From assembly GCF_900106035.1 (NCBI RefSeq), contig NZ_FNUC01000002.1:186001-250000 (forward strand): a stretch of DNA of 64,000 bases, read 5' to 3'. A program made the translations under genes and the position numbers. Position 1 is the stretch's first letter, and every line of letters begins with the position of its first letter. This document shows, one piece after another, positions 19,381-28,810 of this stretch. The DNA comes from Jiangella alba. GTDB taxonomy: Bacteria; Actinomycetota; Actinomycetes; Jiangellales; Jiangellaceae. A model generated the notes under the pieces. It was given only the letters and a program-made list of their open reading frames with translations. It searched no databases and had not been told where the DNA came from.

Positions 19381-19418
19381 CGCTGCCCGTCCCGCCGATC
19401 TCGGTGGGGCGGGCAGCG
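19381..19418 (+). terminator. Terminator after the LPDTG protein gene
   Basis: Arms CGCTGCCCGTCCC (19381-19393) and GGGGCGGGCAGCG (19406-19418) pair over 13 positions with one G-T wobble and a 12-base loop. Confidence 0.7.
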
Positions 19419-19434
19419 CTCGTTCACTGCGCAT

Positions 19435-19484
19435 GATGGTTGGCGGTTTGCTGGTGCCTGAGCGCCAGCAAACCGCCGACCATC
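19435..19484. repeat. Dispersed 50-bp hairpin element, copy 1
   Basis: Two 20-base arms, GATGGTTGGCGGTTTGCTGG and CCAGCAAACCGCCGACCATC, with one mismatch and a 10-base loop. A related element of identical size lies at 37792-37841. The copies differ at paired positions (TTTG/CAAA here, TTCG/CGAA there), so the base pairing is conserved while the sequence changes. It lies between a terminator and the ABC exporter operon. Confidence 0.85.
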
Positions 19485-19647
19485 ACCGGTGCGGCCGCCC
19501 GGCCGTTTCGGTGGAAACGGATTACAGGCGTGTCGGCGGCTGTTGGTACCGTACAAAGCCGGGCACCCCACGGATATTCGCGCGCGCGTTCGAGCACGCC
19601 TGCGCGCCCTCCGAGGGCCGCAGTCGGGAGCGCAGAGAGCGAGTGAT

Positions 19648-21462
19648 GTGAGGGACGAGCGGCAGGCCACCCTGCGCGAGGGGGTCCGGATCCTCGTCCG
19701 GGCCATGCGCGACGAACCGGTCATCCTCGGCATCGCGGTCGCCGGCAGCGCGGTGTACGGGTTGGCGACGGTGGCGGCGGCCGAGGTCATCGGGCGGGTC
19801 ACCGACCGCGTCGTGGTGCCGGCCTTCCGCGACGGCGAGACCACCACCGGCGCGCTGGCGCTGGCGGCGCTGGCCATCATGGTGACGGCGCTGGTCAAGG
19901 CGGCCGGCATCGTGGTGCGCCGGTACTTCGCCGGGCTGGGGCAGTACCGCCTGAACGCGCGCTACCGCCGCCGGGTGAGCCGCCAGTACCTGCGGCTGCC
20001 GCTGTCGTGGCACCACCAGCATTCCACCGGCAAGCTGCTGTCCAACGCGAACGCCGACGTCGAGGCGTCGTTCTGGCCCATCGCGCCGCTGCCGTTCGCG
20101 CTCGGCGTCGTGGTCATGCTGGTGTTCGCGCTGGTGTCGATGTTCCTGGCCGACCCCTGGCTGGCGCTGGTCGGCGCGCTGGTGTTCCCGGGCATCCTGC
20201 TGCTCAACTTCTTCTACCAGCGCCGGCTGTCGCCGCTGGCCACCCGGGCGCAGGCGCTGCGCGCGGAGCTGTCCGGCGTGGCGCACGAGTCGTTCGACGG
20301 CGCCATGGTGGTCAAGGCGCTGGGCCGCGAGGCCGCCGAGACCGCCCGGTTCGCCAAGGTCGCCGGCCAGCTGCGCGACGCCAACGCGGCGGTCGGCCGC
20401 ATCCGCGGCGCGTTCGACCCGCTGCTCGAGGCGCTGCCGAACCTCGGTGTGCTGGCGGTGCTGATCATCGGCTCGGCGCGGGTCGCCGACGGCTCGCTGG
20501 CGCCCGGCACGCTGGTACAGGTCGCCTACCTGCTGACCATCACCGCGTTCCCCATCCGCGCCATCGGCTTCGTGCTCGGCGAGCTGCCGCGCGCCACCGT
20601 CGGCTGGCGGCGGGTGCAGGCGGTGCTCGACGCCACCGGGGCGCTGCCGCACGGCACCGCCCGGCTGGCCACGAACGGCAGCGGCGACGGCGCGGCCCGC
20701 CTCGGCCTCGACGACGTCGGCTACTCCTACGTCGAGGGCACCCCGGTGCTCGACGGCGTCCACCTCGACGTCGAGCCGGGCCGCACCATCGCCGTCGTCG
20801 GGTCCACCGGGTCGGGCAAGTCGACGCTGGCCAGCCTGCTGGTCCGGCTGGTCGACCCCGTCACCGGCGCGGTGCTGCTCGACGGCACCGACCTGCGCCA
20901 GCTCGAGCCCGGGCAGGTGGCCGGCGCGGTGTCGCTGGTGTTCCAGCAGCCGTTCATCTTCGAGGACACCGTCCGCGACAACGTCACGCTCGGCCTCACG
21001 GTCCCCGACGACGACGTCTGGGCGGCGCTGCGGCTGGCCCAGGGCGACCGCTTCGTCACTGACCTCGACGGCGAGCTCGACGCCCGCATCGGCGAGCGCG
21101 GCGCCACGCTGTCCGGCGGGCAGCGGCAGCGCCTGGCGCTGGCCCGCGCGCTGGTCCGCCGGCCCCGGCTGCTGGTCCTCGACGACGCCACCAGCGCCGT
21201 CGACCCCGAGGTCGAGCGGCGCATCCTGGCCGGGCTGCGCGACGCCGCGCTGCCGTCCACCGTCGTCGTGGTCGCCTACCGGCGGGCCACCATCGCGCTG
21301 GCCGACGAGGTCGTCTTCGTCGAGTACGGCCGGGTGTCGGCCCGCGGCGTGCACGCCGAGCTGCTGACCACGTCGCCCGGCTACCGCGAGCTGATCACCG
21401 CGTACGAGCGCGACGCCGCCGAGCGGGCCATGGCCGGCACCGAGCAGGAGGGCCGGTCATGA
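19648..21462 (+). CDS. ABC exporter subunit with a degenerate ATP site
   Basis: 604 residues: a six-helix transmembrane domain (about 30-320) fused to a nucleotide-binding domain. Walker A is GSTGSGKST (about residue 385) and the signature LSGGQRQRLALA is canonical. Walker B ends in LLVLDDATSAVD, with Asp in place of the catalytic Glu, and the H-loop reads VVAYRRATI, with Tyr in place of His. It should therefore bind ATP but not hydrolyse it at its own Walker site. It pairs with the next gene, overlapping by ATGA, as one half of a heterodimeric multidrug/lipid exporter. Start GTG 19648 was chosen because the upstream frame looks non-coding. Confidence 0.9.
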   Translation: MRDERQATLREGVRILVRAMRDEPVILGIAVAGSAVYGLATVAAAEVIGRVTDRVVVPAFRDGETTTGALALAALAIMVTALVKAAGIVVRRYFAGLGQYRLNARYRRRVSRQYLRLPLSWHHQHSTGKLLSNANADVEASFWPIAPLPFALGVVVMLVFALVSMFLADPWLALVGALVFPGILLLNFFYQRRLSPLATRAQALRAELSGVAHESFDGAMVVKALGREAAETARFAKVAGQLRDANAAVGRIRGAFDPLLEALPNLGVLAVLIIGSARVADGSLAPGTLVQVAYLLTITAFPIRAIGFVLGELPRATVGWRRVQAVLDATGALPHGTARLATNGSGDGAARLGLDDVGYSYVEGTPVLDGVHLDVEPGRTIAVVGSTGSGKSTLASLLVRLVDPVTGAVLLDGTDLRQLEPGQVAGAVSLVFQQPFIFEDTVRDNVTLGLTVPDDDVWAALRLAQGDRFVTDLDGELDARIGERGATLSGGQRQRLALARALVRRPRLLVLDDATSAVDPEVERRILAGLRDAALPSTVVVVAYRRATIALADEVVFVEYGRVSARGVHAELLTTSPGYRELITAYERDAAERAMAGTEQEGRS

Positions 21463-23255
21463 GTGCCGTAGCAAGCCAGGGATCGCAGCTGGGCGACGTC
21501 CGCGCCGACGGAGCGTGGCGGACGTTCCGGCGCGGCCTCTCACTGTCGCCGGAGATCACCCAGGGCCTGGGGGTCACGCTGCTGCTGGCGCTGGTCGCCA
21601 CCGCCGGGCGGGTGGTCGTGCCGATCGCCGTCCAGCAGACCGTCGACGACGGCCTCAACGCGTCCGGCGGCGCCGACCTCGGCTACGTCCGCTGGATGGT
21701 CGGCCTGGCCGGCGTCGGCATCGTCCTCACCGTCGTCGCCGCCTACCACATGAACCGGCGCATCTTCCGGGCCAGCGAGGCGGGCCTCGCCACGCTGCGC
21801 ACCAAGGCGTTCCGGCACGTGCACGACCTCTCCGTGCTGACCCAGGACACCGAGCGGCGCGGCTCGCTGGTCTCCCGGGTCACCAGCGACGTCGACACCA
21901 TCTCCCAGTTCGTCCAGTGGGGCGGGCTGATCATGCTCGCCAGCATGGGCCAGCTGGTCATCGCGACCATCGTCATGGCCGTGTACTCGTGGCAGCTGAC
22001 GCTGCTGGTCTGGGTCTGCTTCCTGCCGCTGTTCCTGGCGCTGCGGACGTTCCAGCGCATGCTGTCGTCGGCGTACATGGTGGTGCGCGAGCGGGTCGGC
22101 GGCATGCTCGGCTCCATCTCCGAGGCCGTGGTCGGCGCCCAGGCGGTCCGCGCCTACGCCGTCGAGGGACGCACCCAGCGGCGCATCGACGACGCCGTCG
22201 AGTCGCACCGGGTCGCGGCCAGCCGTGCGCAGCGCCTCGCGGCCACGGCGTTCTCCACCGGCGAGGTGGTGGCCGGACTGGCCAACGCCGCCATCGTCGT
22301 GGTCGGCGTGCTGCTCGGCGTCGCCGGCGACATCAGCCTGGGCCGCATGCTCGCGTTCCTGTTCCTGGTCACGCTGTTCGTCGCGCCGGTCCAGGTCGGC
22401 ACCGAGGTGCTCAGCGAGGCGCAGAACGCCATCGCCGGCTGGCGGCGGGTGCTCGGCATCCTCGACACCCAGGCCGACGTCGCCGACCCCGGCGAGCAGG
22501 GCGTACGGCTGCCGCGCGGCCCCATCGACGTCCGCTTCGAGTGCGTGTCCTACGGCTACCCGAACGGCCCGACGGTGCTGCACGACGTCGACGTCGCGAT
22601 CGCCCGGCACACCCGGGTGGCGGTGGTCGGCGAGACCGGCTCGGGCAAGACGACGTTCGCCAAGCTGCTGACACGGCTGATGGACCCCGTGCGCGGCCGG
22701 GTGCTGGTCGACGGCGCCGACCTGCGCGACGTGCGGTTCGCGTCGCTGCGCGAACGGGTGGTCATGGTGCCGCAGGAGGGCTTCCTGTTCGACGACACCC
22801 TGGCGGCGAACCTGCGCTACGGCAAGCCCGAGGCGACCGACGAGGAACTGCTGCTCGCCGTCACCGAGCTGGGACTGGGCGAGTGGCTCGACTCCCTGCC
22901 GTACGGCCTGGAGACGCCGGTCGGGCAGCGCGGCGAGTCGCTGTCGGCGGGCGAGCGGCAGCTGGTGGCGCTGGCCAGGGCCTACCTCGCCGACCCCGAC
23001 CTGCTGGTCCTCGACGAGGCCACGAGCGCGGTCGACCCGGCGACGGAGGTGCGGCTGGCGCGGGCGCTCGAGGGCATCTCCCGCGGCCGGACGTCGGTGA
23101 CCATCGCGCACCGGCTGTCCACCGCCGAGGCCGCCGACGAGGTGTTCGTGTTCGATCGCGGCCGGCTGGTGGAGTCCGGCCCGCATGCGGAACTGGTGCA
23201 GAAGGGCGGCGTGTACGCCGCCCTGCATGCGGCCTGGGTCAGCCAGTCGCGCTGA
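21459..23255 (+). CDS. ABC exporter subunit with canonical catalytic residues
   Basis: 598 residues, transmembrane domain plus ATPase. Walker A is GETGSGKTT (about residue 391). Walker B LLVLDEATSAVD has the catalytic Glu, and TIAHRLSTAEAADEV has the H-loop His. Its signature motif is LSAGERQLVALA rather than LSGGQ. The intact Walker site of this subunit combines with the good LSGGQ of its partner, and the poor sites pair with each other, as in TM287/288-type heterodimers. The substrate is not predictable. Confidence 0.92.
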   Translation: MSAVASQGSQLGDVRADGAWRTFRRGLSLSPEITQGLGVTLLLALVATAGRVVVPIAVQQTVDDGLNASGGADLGYVRWMVGLAGVGIVLTVVAAYHMNRRIFRASEAGLATLRTKAFRHVHDLSVLTQDTERRGSLVSRVTSDVDTISQFVQWGGLIMLASMGQLVIATIVMAVYSWQLTLLVWVCFLPLFLALRTFQRMLSSAYMVVRERVGGMLGSISEAVVGAQAVRAYAVEGRTQRRIDDAVESHRVAASRAQRLAATAFSTGEVVAGLANAAIVVVGVLLGVAGDISLGRMLAFLFLVTLFVAPVQVGTEVLSEAQNAIAGWRRVLGILDTQADVADPGEQGVRLPRGPIDVRFECVSYGYPNGPTVLHDVDVAIARHTRVAVVGETGSGKTTFAKLLTRLMDPVRGRVLVDGADLRDVRFASLRERVVMVPQEGFLFDDTLAANLRYGKPEATDEELLLAVTELGLGEWLDSLPYGLETPVGQRGESLSAGERQLVALARAYLADPDLLVLDEATSAVDPATEVRLARALEGISRGRTSVTIAHRLSTAEAADEVFVFDRGRLVESGPHAELVQKGGVYAALHAAWVSQSR

Positions 23256-23274
23256 CCCAGGCCGCAGCCGCGGC

Positions 23275-23850
23275 TCAGCGGCCGGCGCCCTCGAGGGTGC
23301 CGGTCACCGGGCCGGCCGGGTCGAACACGGTGCAGACGAGCTCGCGGTCGCCCTGCGCCCACGACTCCTCGGTCGGCTCGAGCCACTGGATGTCCAGCGC
23401 CGACTCCTGGTAGTCCATGCCGACGAACGTGGCGAACTCGCCGACGCAGTCGGTCTCGACCTGGGACTGGAAGGTCTCCGAGCCAGGGAAGTCACCGTCC
23501 GGGACCTCGAAGACCGCGAACACCTCCTGGTCGTGCTCTTCCTCGCACGGGATGACAGTCAGCTCGCTGATCTGCTCCTCGGCGTTGAAGTCGCTGATGC
23601 AGTCGCCCAGGCCGACGTCGAAGACGTCCTGGGTCTCGCCTCCGGCGCCCTCGTCCTCGGCCGGGGTCTCGTCCTCGGCCGGGGTCTCGTCCTCCGCGGG
23701 GGTCTCGTCCTCCGCGGGGGTCTCCTCGGTGGTGGCGGTCGAGTCGCCGCCGGCGTCGTCCGACGAGTCGTCGCCACACGCGCTGAGGCTCAGCGCGGCG
23801 ACGGCGGCGAGCGCCGTGACGGCCGTACGAATCGTGATGCGCACGATCAT
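23275..23850 (-). CDS. Septum-formation-type lipoprotein with PAEDET repeats
   Basis: 191 residues. Lipoprotein signal with lipobox LSAC, then an acidic linker containing four copies of an 18-bp unit (23651-23722) encoding PAEDET. The C-terminal domain ([59 protein letters not shown]) resembles the actinobacterial Septum_form family, with paired Cys likely forming disulfides. Start ATG 23850 follows AAGGAG. It is a tandem paralogue of the next reverse-strand gene. The family name comes from a septation-linked member; the role here is unproven. Confidence 0.85.
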   Translation of the reverse strand: MIVRITIRTAVTALAAVAALSLSACGDDSSDDAGGDSTATTEETPAEDETPAEDETPAEDETPAEDEGAGGETQDVFDVGLGDCISDFNAEEQISELTVIPCEEEHDQEVFAVFEVPDGDFPGSETFQSQVETDCVGEFATFVGMDYQESALDIQWLEPTEESWAQGDRELVCTVFDPAGPVTGTLEGAGR

Positions 23851-23950
23851 TGTCTCCTTCAGGTTGTACACGCCGATGGCACGGCGTCTTTGCGCCGCCG
23901 GCCGCTCTGGCGGTCGGCGGAGTTCGTGGTGGTGACGGTCACCGGACGCC

Positions 23951-24439
23951 TCAGCGGTTCGCACCCTGCAGCGAGCCGGTCACCGGGCCGGCGGGGTCGT
24001 TGACGAGGCAGACGAGCTCGCGGTCGCCCTGGTCCCACGATTCGGTGGTGGGCTGCAGCCAGGTGAAGTCGAGCGCGGACTCGGCGTAGGGGAGTCCGAC
24101 GTAGGCCTCGAACTCGGCGGTGCAGGTCTCTTCGGCCTGGGCCCGCAGGTCGTCGTCGCTGGGCAGCTCGCCGTCGGGGATCTCGGCCGTGGCGTAGATC
24201 TCCTGCGCGTGTTCCTGGTCGCAGGGGACCACGGAGACGTCCGTGACCTGCTCGGAGTCGCCGAAATCGCCGAGGCAGTCGCCGACCTGGACGTCGAAGA
24301 CGTCGGCGCCGGCGGACTCGGTGACATTGCCCGACGCGTCGCGCTTGGGCTCGTCGCCGTCGTCCGAGCACCCGGCGAGCAGCAGCACCGCGGCAACGGC
24401 GGCCGACGTCGCCAAGGCGACGCGGGACGTGCTTGCCAC
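23951..24439 (-). CDS. Septum-formation-type lipoprotein, second paralogue
   Basis: 162 residues. Lipobox LAGC after a hydrophobic signal, a short linker and the same domain as its neighbour: [61 protein letters not shown] start at 24439 follows GAAGGAG. It lies upstream of its paralogue on the reverse strand with a 100-bp gap that contains a fresh RBS. It lacks the PAEDET repeats, so the repeat was gained after duplication or lost here. Confidence 0.85.
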   Translation of the reverse strand: MASTSRVALATSAAVAAVLLLAGCSDDGDEPKRDASGNVTESAGADVFDVQVGDCLGDFGDSEQVTDVSVVPCDQEHAQEIYATAEIPDGELPSDDDLRAQAEETCTAEFEAYVGLPYAESALDFTWLQPTTESWDQGDRELVCLVNDPAGPVTGSLQGANR

Positions 24440-24566
24440 GAGAATGCTCCTTCGTCAAGAGTCGGTGCGCTGTGTACCCAACCACCGCACCCTAGCTGGT
24501 CATCTTCTCGTCCACGATGCGATACCAGACATCCGGAGGCGTGTCGTCGGCCACGAGCGCGTCGGG

Positions 24567-24572
24567 GACAAT
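24567..24572 (+). promoter_or_regulatory. Possible leaderless -10 box for hisI
   Basis: GACAAT lies six bases before the hisI ATG and no ribosome site is visible. It is a weak match to TANNNT. Confidence 0.4.
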
Positions 24573-24578
24573 GGGCGC

Positions 24579-24950
24579 ATGCGCGATGCCGCCGATGGGC
24601 TCGACCCCACCGTAGCCGCCCGGCTCACCCTCACGCCCGACGGCCTGCTGCCCGCGGTCGTCCAGCAGCACGACACCGGCGAGGTGCTCATGCTCGCGTG
24701 GATGGACGCCGAGGCGCTGCATCGCACGCTCACCTCCGGCCGTGCCACCTACTGGAGCCGCAGCCGCGGCGAGTACTGGGTGAAGGGCGAGACGTCCGGG
24801 AACCGGCAGTGGGTGCGCGAGGTGCGCCTCGACTGCGACGGCGACACCCTGCTGCTCAAGGTCCACCAGGAGGGCCCGGCCTGCCACACCGGCACCCGCA
24901 CCTGCTTCGACGACGGCCTGCTCGACTCCGTCCCGGGCGCCGCCGCGTGA
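24579..24950 (+). CDS. hisI: Phosphoribosyl-AMP cyclohydrolase
   Basis: 123 residues, the monofunctional form; HisE is not fused. Opens the purine ring of PR-AMP in histidine synthesis. Zn/Mg-site residues lie in [11 protein letters not shown] and [15 protein letters not shown]; substrate blocks are [11 protein letters not shown] and [11 protein letters not shown]. It overlaps trpE by GTGA, joining His and Trp synthesis on one transcript. Confidence 0.96.
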   Translation: MRDAADGLDPTVAARLTLTPDGLLPAVVQQHDTGEVLMLAWMDAEALHRTLTSGRATYWSRSRGEYWVKGETSGNRQWVREVRLDCDGDTLLLKVHQEGPACHTGTRTCFDDGLLDSVPGAAA

Positions 24951-26467
24951 ACGTCACCCCCGATCTCGAGACGTTCCGGGTGCTGGCCAAGGAGCACCGC
25001 GTCATCCCGGTCGTGCGCCGGCTGCTGGCCGACGGCGAGACCCCGGTCGGCGTGTACCGCAAGCTGGCCGCCGACCGTCCCGGCACGTTCCTGCTCGAGT
25101 CCGCCGAGCACGGCGGCGTGTGGTCGCGCTACTCCTTCGTCGGCGCGCGGTCGGCGGCGGTGCTCAGCGAGCGCGACGGCGAGGCCGTCTGGCACGGCCA
25201 CCCGCCGGTGGGGCTGCCGTCCGGCGGCGACCCCTGGCAGGCGCTGCGCGGCACGCTGCGGGCGCTGAAGAGCCGGCGGCTGCCCGGCCTGCCGCCGCTG
25301 ACCGGCGGGCTGGTCGGGTTCGTCTCCTACGACGCCGTGCGGCGGCTGGAGCGGCTGCCGTCGACCACCGTCGACGACCTGGCGCTGCCCGACCTCTCCT
25401 TCCTGCTGGCCACCGACGTCGCCGTCCTCGACCACGACGACGGCACCATCCTGCTCGTCGCCAACGCCGTCAACTGGGACGACAGCGACGAACGGGTCGA
25501 CCAGGCGTGGGCCGACGCGGTCGAGCGTCTCGACCGCATGACCGGCGAGCTGGCCCAGCCGACACCGTCGTCGGTGGCCGCGTACGACCCCGAGGTGCCG
25601 CCGCGGCACGACAGCCGCACCGAGAAGCCCGACTTCATCGCCGCCGTCGAGCGGGCCAAGGAGGAGATCCGGGCCGGCGAGGCGTTCCAGATCGTGCTCT
25701 CGCAGCGCTTCCAGACACCCACCACGGCCGACCCGCTCGACGTCTACCGAGTGCTGCGCCGCGACAACCCGAGCCCGTACATGTACCTCGTCCGGCTGCC
25801 CGGTCCCGGCGGCGACGGCGACGGCGCCTACTCCGTGGTCGGGTCCAGCCCGGAGGCACTGGTCAAGGTCAACGGCGACCGCGCCATGACGCACCCCATC
25901 GCCGGCACCCGGTGGCGCGGCGACACCCCCGAGGCCGACGCCGCGCTGGCCGAGGAACTGCTCGCCGACCCCAAGGAGCGGGCCGAGCACCTCATGCTGG
26001 TCGACCTTTCCCGCAACGACCTCGGCCGGGTCTGCGCGCCCGGCACCGTCGAGGTGGTCGACTTCATGACGGTGCGCCGCTACAGCCACGTCATGCACAT
26101 CGAGTCGACGGTGGTCGGGCGGCTGCGCGACGACCAGGAGGCGCTCGACGTGCTCGCCGCCTGCTTCCCGGCCGGCACGCTGTCCGGCGCGCCGAAGGTG
26201 CGCGCCATGGAGATCATCGACGACCTCGAGCCGGTGCGCCGCGGCGTCTACGGCGGCGTCGTCGGGTACCTCGACTTCGCCGGCGACCTCGACGTCGCCA
26301 TCGCCATCCGCACCGCACTGATCCGCGACGGCGTCGGGTACGTGCAGGCCGGCGCCGGCATCGTCGCCGACTCCGACCCCGAGGCGGAGTGGACGGAGTC
26401 GCGCAACAAGGCCGCCGCGGCGCTGCGCGCCATCGCCGTCGCCGAGACGATGCGGCCGGTCCGATGA
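24947..26467 (+). CDS. trpE: Anthranilate synthase component I
   Basis: 506 residues. Converts chorismate to anthranilate with ammonia from a TrpG partner not in this window. The N-terminal allosteric region holds [18 protein letters not shown], with the feedback-site LLES motif. The C-terminal chorismate-binding core has [44 protein letters not shown] and [14 protein letters not shown]. Coupled to hisI upstream and to a membrane protein downstream (ATGA). Confidence 0.96.
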   Translation: MNVTPDLETFRVLAKEHRVIPVVRRLLADGETPVGVYRKLAADRPGTFLLESAEHGGVWSRYSFVGARSAAVLSERDGEAVWHGHPPVGLPSGGDPWQALRGTLRALKSRRLPGLPPLTGGLVGFVSYDAVRRLERLPSTTVDDLALPDLSFLLATDVAVLDHDDGTILLVANAVNWDDSDERVDQAWADAVERLDRMTGELAQPTPSSVAAYDPEVPPRHDSRTEKPDFIAAVERAKEEIRAGEAFQIVLSQRFQTPTTADPLDVYRVLRRDNPSPYMYLVRLPGPGGDGDGAYSVVGSSPEALVKVNGDRAMTHPIAGTRWRGDTPEADAALAEELLADPKERAEHLMLVDLSRNDLGRVCAPGTVEVVDFMTVRRYSHVMHIESTVVGRLRDDQEALDVLAACFPAGTLSGAPKVRAMEIIDDLEPVRRGVYGGVVGYLDFAGDLDVAIAIRTALIRDGVGYVQAGAGIVADSDPEAEWTESRNKAAAALRAIAVAETMRPVR

Positions 26468-27054
26468 CCCCGTCCGCCCGCCGCGAGTACGCCGGCGCGC
26501 TGCTCCTGCTGGCCGCCGGTGGCGTGCTCGGGCTGGTCGCGGCGTCCCGGCCGTGGGGGAGCGGCGAGCAGTCGTCGTCACTCTCGGTGACGTCCGACAC
26601 CGTGTCGGGGTCCGACCTGCTGCCGCTCGCCCCGGCCGCCGCGCTGGTGGCGCTGGCCGCGGTCGTGGCGGTCCCGGCGCTGCGGCGGGCCGGCCGGCGC
26701 GTCGTCGGGGGCGTGCTGGCCGTGCTGGGCGTCGTCCAGGCCGTCATGGCGGTCCTGGTGCTGCCCGACCTCGCCGGTCGGGTGTCCGACTGGCTGACGA
26801 CCGGTCCGGAGTCCGCCGGGCCGGTCGACTCCGTCTCGACGTCGCCGGTGTGGGCCGTCGCGGTGGCGCTGGCCGGGCTGCTGGTGGCGCTGGCCGGGCT
26901 GCTGGTGGCCGTGCGCGGGCCGTCCTGGCCGTCCATGGGCTCGCGGTACGAGCGGACCGCAGGACGCGCATCACGGCGCGCCCCGGCGAAGCCCGCCGAG
27001 GGCAACCGCGCCACCTGGGACGCCCTCGACCGCGGCGACGACCCCACCGGCTGA
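26464..27054 (+). CDS. Trp biosynthesis-associated membrane protein
   Basis: 196 residues with about four membrane helices (near 8-28, 50-70, 78-98, 130-152) and a basic C-terminus. It overlaps trpE by four bases. Membrane proteins of this size directly after trpE are a recurrent actinobacterial family (TIGR02234-like, Trp_oprn_chp). Its function is unknown; a transport or regulatory role is only suggested by position. Confidence 0.82.
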   Translation: MTPSARREYAGALLLLAAGGVLGLVAASRPWGSGEQSSSLSVTSDTVSGSDLLPLAPAAALVALAAVVAVPALRRAGRRVVGGVLAVLGVVQAVMAVLVLPDLAGRVSDWLTTGPESAGPVDSVSTSPVWAVAVALAGLLVALAGLLVAVRGPSWPSMGSRYERTAGRASRRAPAKPAEGNRATWDALDRGDDPTG

Positions 27055-27139
27055 GCCCCTGGGGAGGTCGCCCGACGCGCGGTTGCGGTCATCGGGCACA
27101 ATGGCCGTGAGGCCACGACGAACAGGAGACGTGACACTG

Positions 27140-27391
27140 ATGGCGCACAACGAGCACGGCCACACCCCGGCCGCCTGGACCACGGTCATCCTGATCCTCG
27201 CCGGTTTCGTGGTCGGCGCCATCGCCGTCATGCTGCTCAACTGGCCGCTGTTCTGGATCGGCGGCGTCGGCCTGGTCGTGGTCGCCGGCATCGTCGGCAA
27301 GGTCATGCAGATGATGGGCCTGGGGCAGCGCGACACCCAGAGCGGCCCCCGGCAGCCCGCCGTGGCGACGGGCGAGGACAGCATCGGGTAG
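27140..27391 (+). CDS. HGxxPAAW family small membrane protein
   Basis: 83 residues. The N-terminal signature HGHTPAAWTTV is followed by two hydrophobic helices (VILILAGFVVGAIAVMLLNW and FWIGGVGLVVVAGIVGKVM). It follows the Trp-associated membrane protein, as in other actinobacterial trp loci. ATG 27140 is 11 bases past AGGAG. No function known. Confidence 0.85.
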   Translation: MAHNEHGHTPAAWTTVILILAGFVVGAIAVMLLNWPLFWIGGVGLVVVAGIVGKVMQMMGLGQRDTQSGPRQPAVATGEDSIG

Positions 27392-27393
27392 CC

Positions 27394-27744
27394 ATGCACA
27401 GTGCCGGCAGGACGACGTCGGAACGGGCCCGGTCGGGTCCGCCGGTCGTCTCGGTCGGCGCCGTCACGCTGGACGTCGATCACCGGCTGCTGGCGACCCC
27501 CGGCGGGCGCGAGGTCGCGCTGACGCCGTTGCAGGCCGCGTTGCTGGCCCATCTCATGGACCGGCCCGGCCTCGTGTGCACCCGCGAGGAGCTCATGTGC
27601 CAGGCGCTGGGCTACCCCGTCCCGGTCGGCACTCGCACCGTCGACGTGCACGTCGCGACGCTGCGCGGCAAGCTCGGCGGCGCCCTCACGATCCGCTCCG
27701 TCCGCGGCGTCGGCTACGCCCTCGACCCCGTTCAGGAGGGGTGA
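27394..27744 (+). CDS. Stand-alone winged-helix DNA-binding protein (OmpR/PhoB effector type)
   Basis: 116 residues consisting only of a Trans_reg_C domain: VTLDVDHRLLATPGGREVALTPLQAALLAHLM, TRTVDVHVATLRGKLGG, IRSVRGVGYAL. The receiver domain of a normal response regulator is absent and no kinase is nearby. It starts three bases after the HGxxPAAW stop, so it may regulate the local trp genes. Confidence 0.85.
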   Translation: MHSAGRTTSERARSGPPVVSVGAVTLDVDHRLLATPGGREVALTPLQAALLAHLMDRPGLVCTREELMCQALGYPVPVGTRTVDVHVATLRGKLGGALTIRSVRGVGYALDPVQEG

Positions 27745-27813
27745 GCACATGCCCGTCGGGCGCCCGTCACCGGGGGTATGTCGAGAGCACCCATCACTCG
27801 CCGTTACTCTGGA

Positions 27814-27839
27814 CCCGCCGGGTCGACCGATCCGGCGGG
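27814..27839 (+). other. Hairpin in the trpC leader
   Basis: CCCGCCGG (27814-27821) and CCGGCGGG (27832-27839) form a perfect 8-bp stem with a 10-base loop 22 bases upstream of trpC. It could be a weak attenuator or an mRNA-stability element. No Trp-rich leader peptide precedes it. Confidence 0.4.
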
Positions 27840-27861
27840 GTGGCACCGGCGAGGGGCGGAG

Positions 27862-28677
27862 ATGAGCGTTCTCGAAGAGATCATCGACGGGGTGCGCGCC
27901 GACCTGGCCGAACGTGAGGGCCGGTGCCCTCTCGATCAGCTGAAGGAGATGGCGGCCAAGCAGCCGCCGGCCCGTGATCCGCTGCCGTTGCTCCGTTCTC
28001 CGGGAGTGTCGGTCATCGCGGAGGTGAAACGGTCGAGCCCGTCGCGGGGTTCCCTGGCCGAGATCGCCGACCCCGCCGCCCTCGCCGTCGACTACGAGTC
28101 CGGCGGCGCCGCGGCCATCAGCGTCCTCACCGAGCGGCGCCGGTTCGGCGGCACCCTCGACGACCTCAAGACCGTCCGGGCCGCCGTCGACGCGCCGGTG
28201 CTGCGCAAGGACTTCATCGTCACCAGCTACCAGCTGTGGGAGGCGCGCGCCTACGGCGCCGACCTCGCGCTGCTCATCGTCGCGGCGCTCGAGCAGATCG
28301 CGCTGGTGAGCCTCATCGAGCGGGCCGAGTCCATCGGGCTGACGCCGCTGGTCGAGGCGCACACCGCCGACGAGGTGGCGCGGGCGGCCGACGCCGGCGC
28401 GAAGCTGATCGGGATCAACGCCCGCGACCTCAAGACCCTCGACGTCGACACCACCACGTTCGAGCGGCTGGCGCCGGTGGTGCCCGACGGCATCGTGAAG
28501 ATCGCCGAGTCCGGCGTGAAATCCCCCCGCGACGTCATCGACCTCGCCCGTGCCGGCGCCGACGCCGTGCTCGTCGGCGAGACCCTGGTCACCGGCAAGG
28601 ACCCCCGCGCCGCCGTCGCCGACCTCGTCGCCGCCGGTGCCCACCCCGCACTCAACCGGGGCAGCCGCCAGGGCTGA
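27862..28677 (+). CDS. trpC: Indole-3-glycerol phosphate synthase
   Basis: 271 residues. Ring closure of CdRP to indole-3-glycerol phosphate. Conserved blocks are [13 protein letters not shown] with the catalytic Lys, [23 protein letters not shown] and [11 protein letters not shown]. It is the monofunctional form; TrpF activity would come from PriA. ATG 27862 has a GGGGCGGAG site upstream; the same frame is open back to 27778 but without good coding character. Confidence 0.96.
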   Translation: MSVLEEIIDGVRADLAEREGRCPLDQLKEMAAKQPPARDPLPLLRSPGVSVIAEVKRSSPSRGSLAEIADPAALAVDYESGGAAAISVLTERRRFGGTLDDLKTVRAAVDAPVLRKDFIVTSYQLWEARAYGADLALLIVAALEQIALVSLIERAESIGLTPLVEAHTADEVARAADAGAKLIGINARDLKTLDVDTTTFERLAPVVPDGIVKIAESGVKSPRDVIDLARAGADAVLVGETLVTGKDPRAAVADLVAAGAHPALNRGSRQG

Positions 28678-28810
28678 CGCCGGCCTCGTCGGCCGGGCTC
28701 GGGGTGGCCTCGCTCGGCGGCCCGGCACGGCTCGGCGGCATGGTGAGGGTGCTCGGCCGCGGGTGGCTGTCGCGCCGGGCGCCCGTCTGCGCGGGCGCCG
28801 GTCGCTCGCC

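Noticed and set aside
23651-23722. Regular 18-bp repeats as a CRISPR array
   Set aside because: The repeats are contiguous with no spacers and encode an in-frame PAEDET peptide repeat in a lipoprotein linker.
27836-27862. T-box-like GGGTGGCACCGG before trpC
   Set aside because: No specifier stem and no terminator follow. The match is short and is explained by the GC-rich hairpin.
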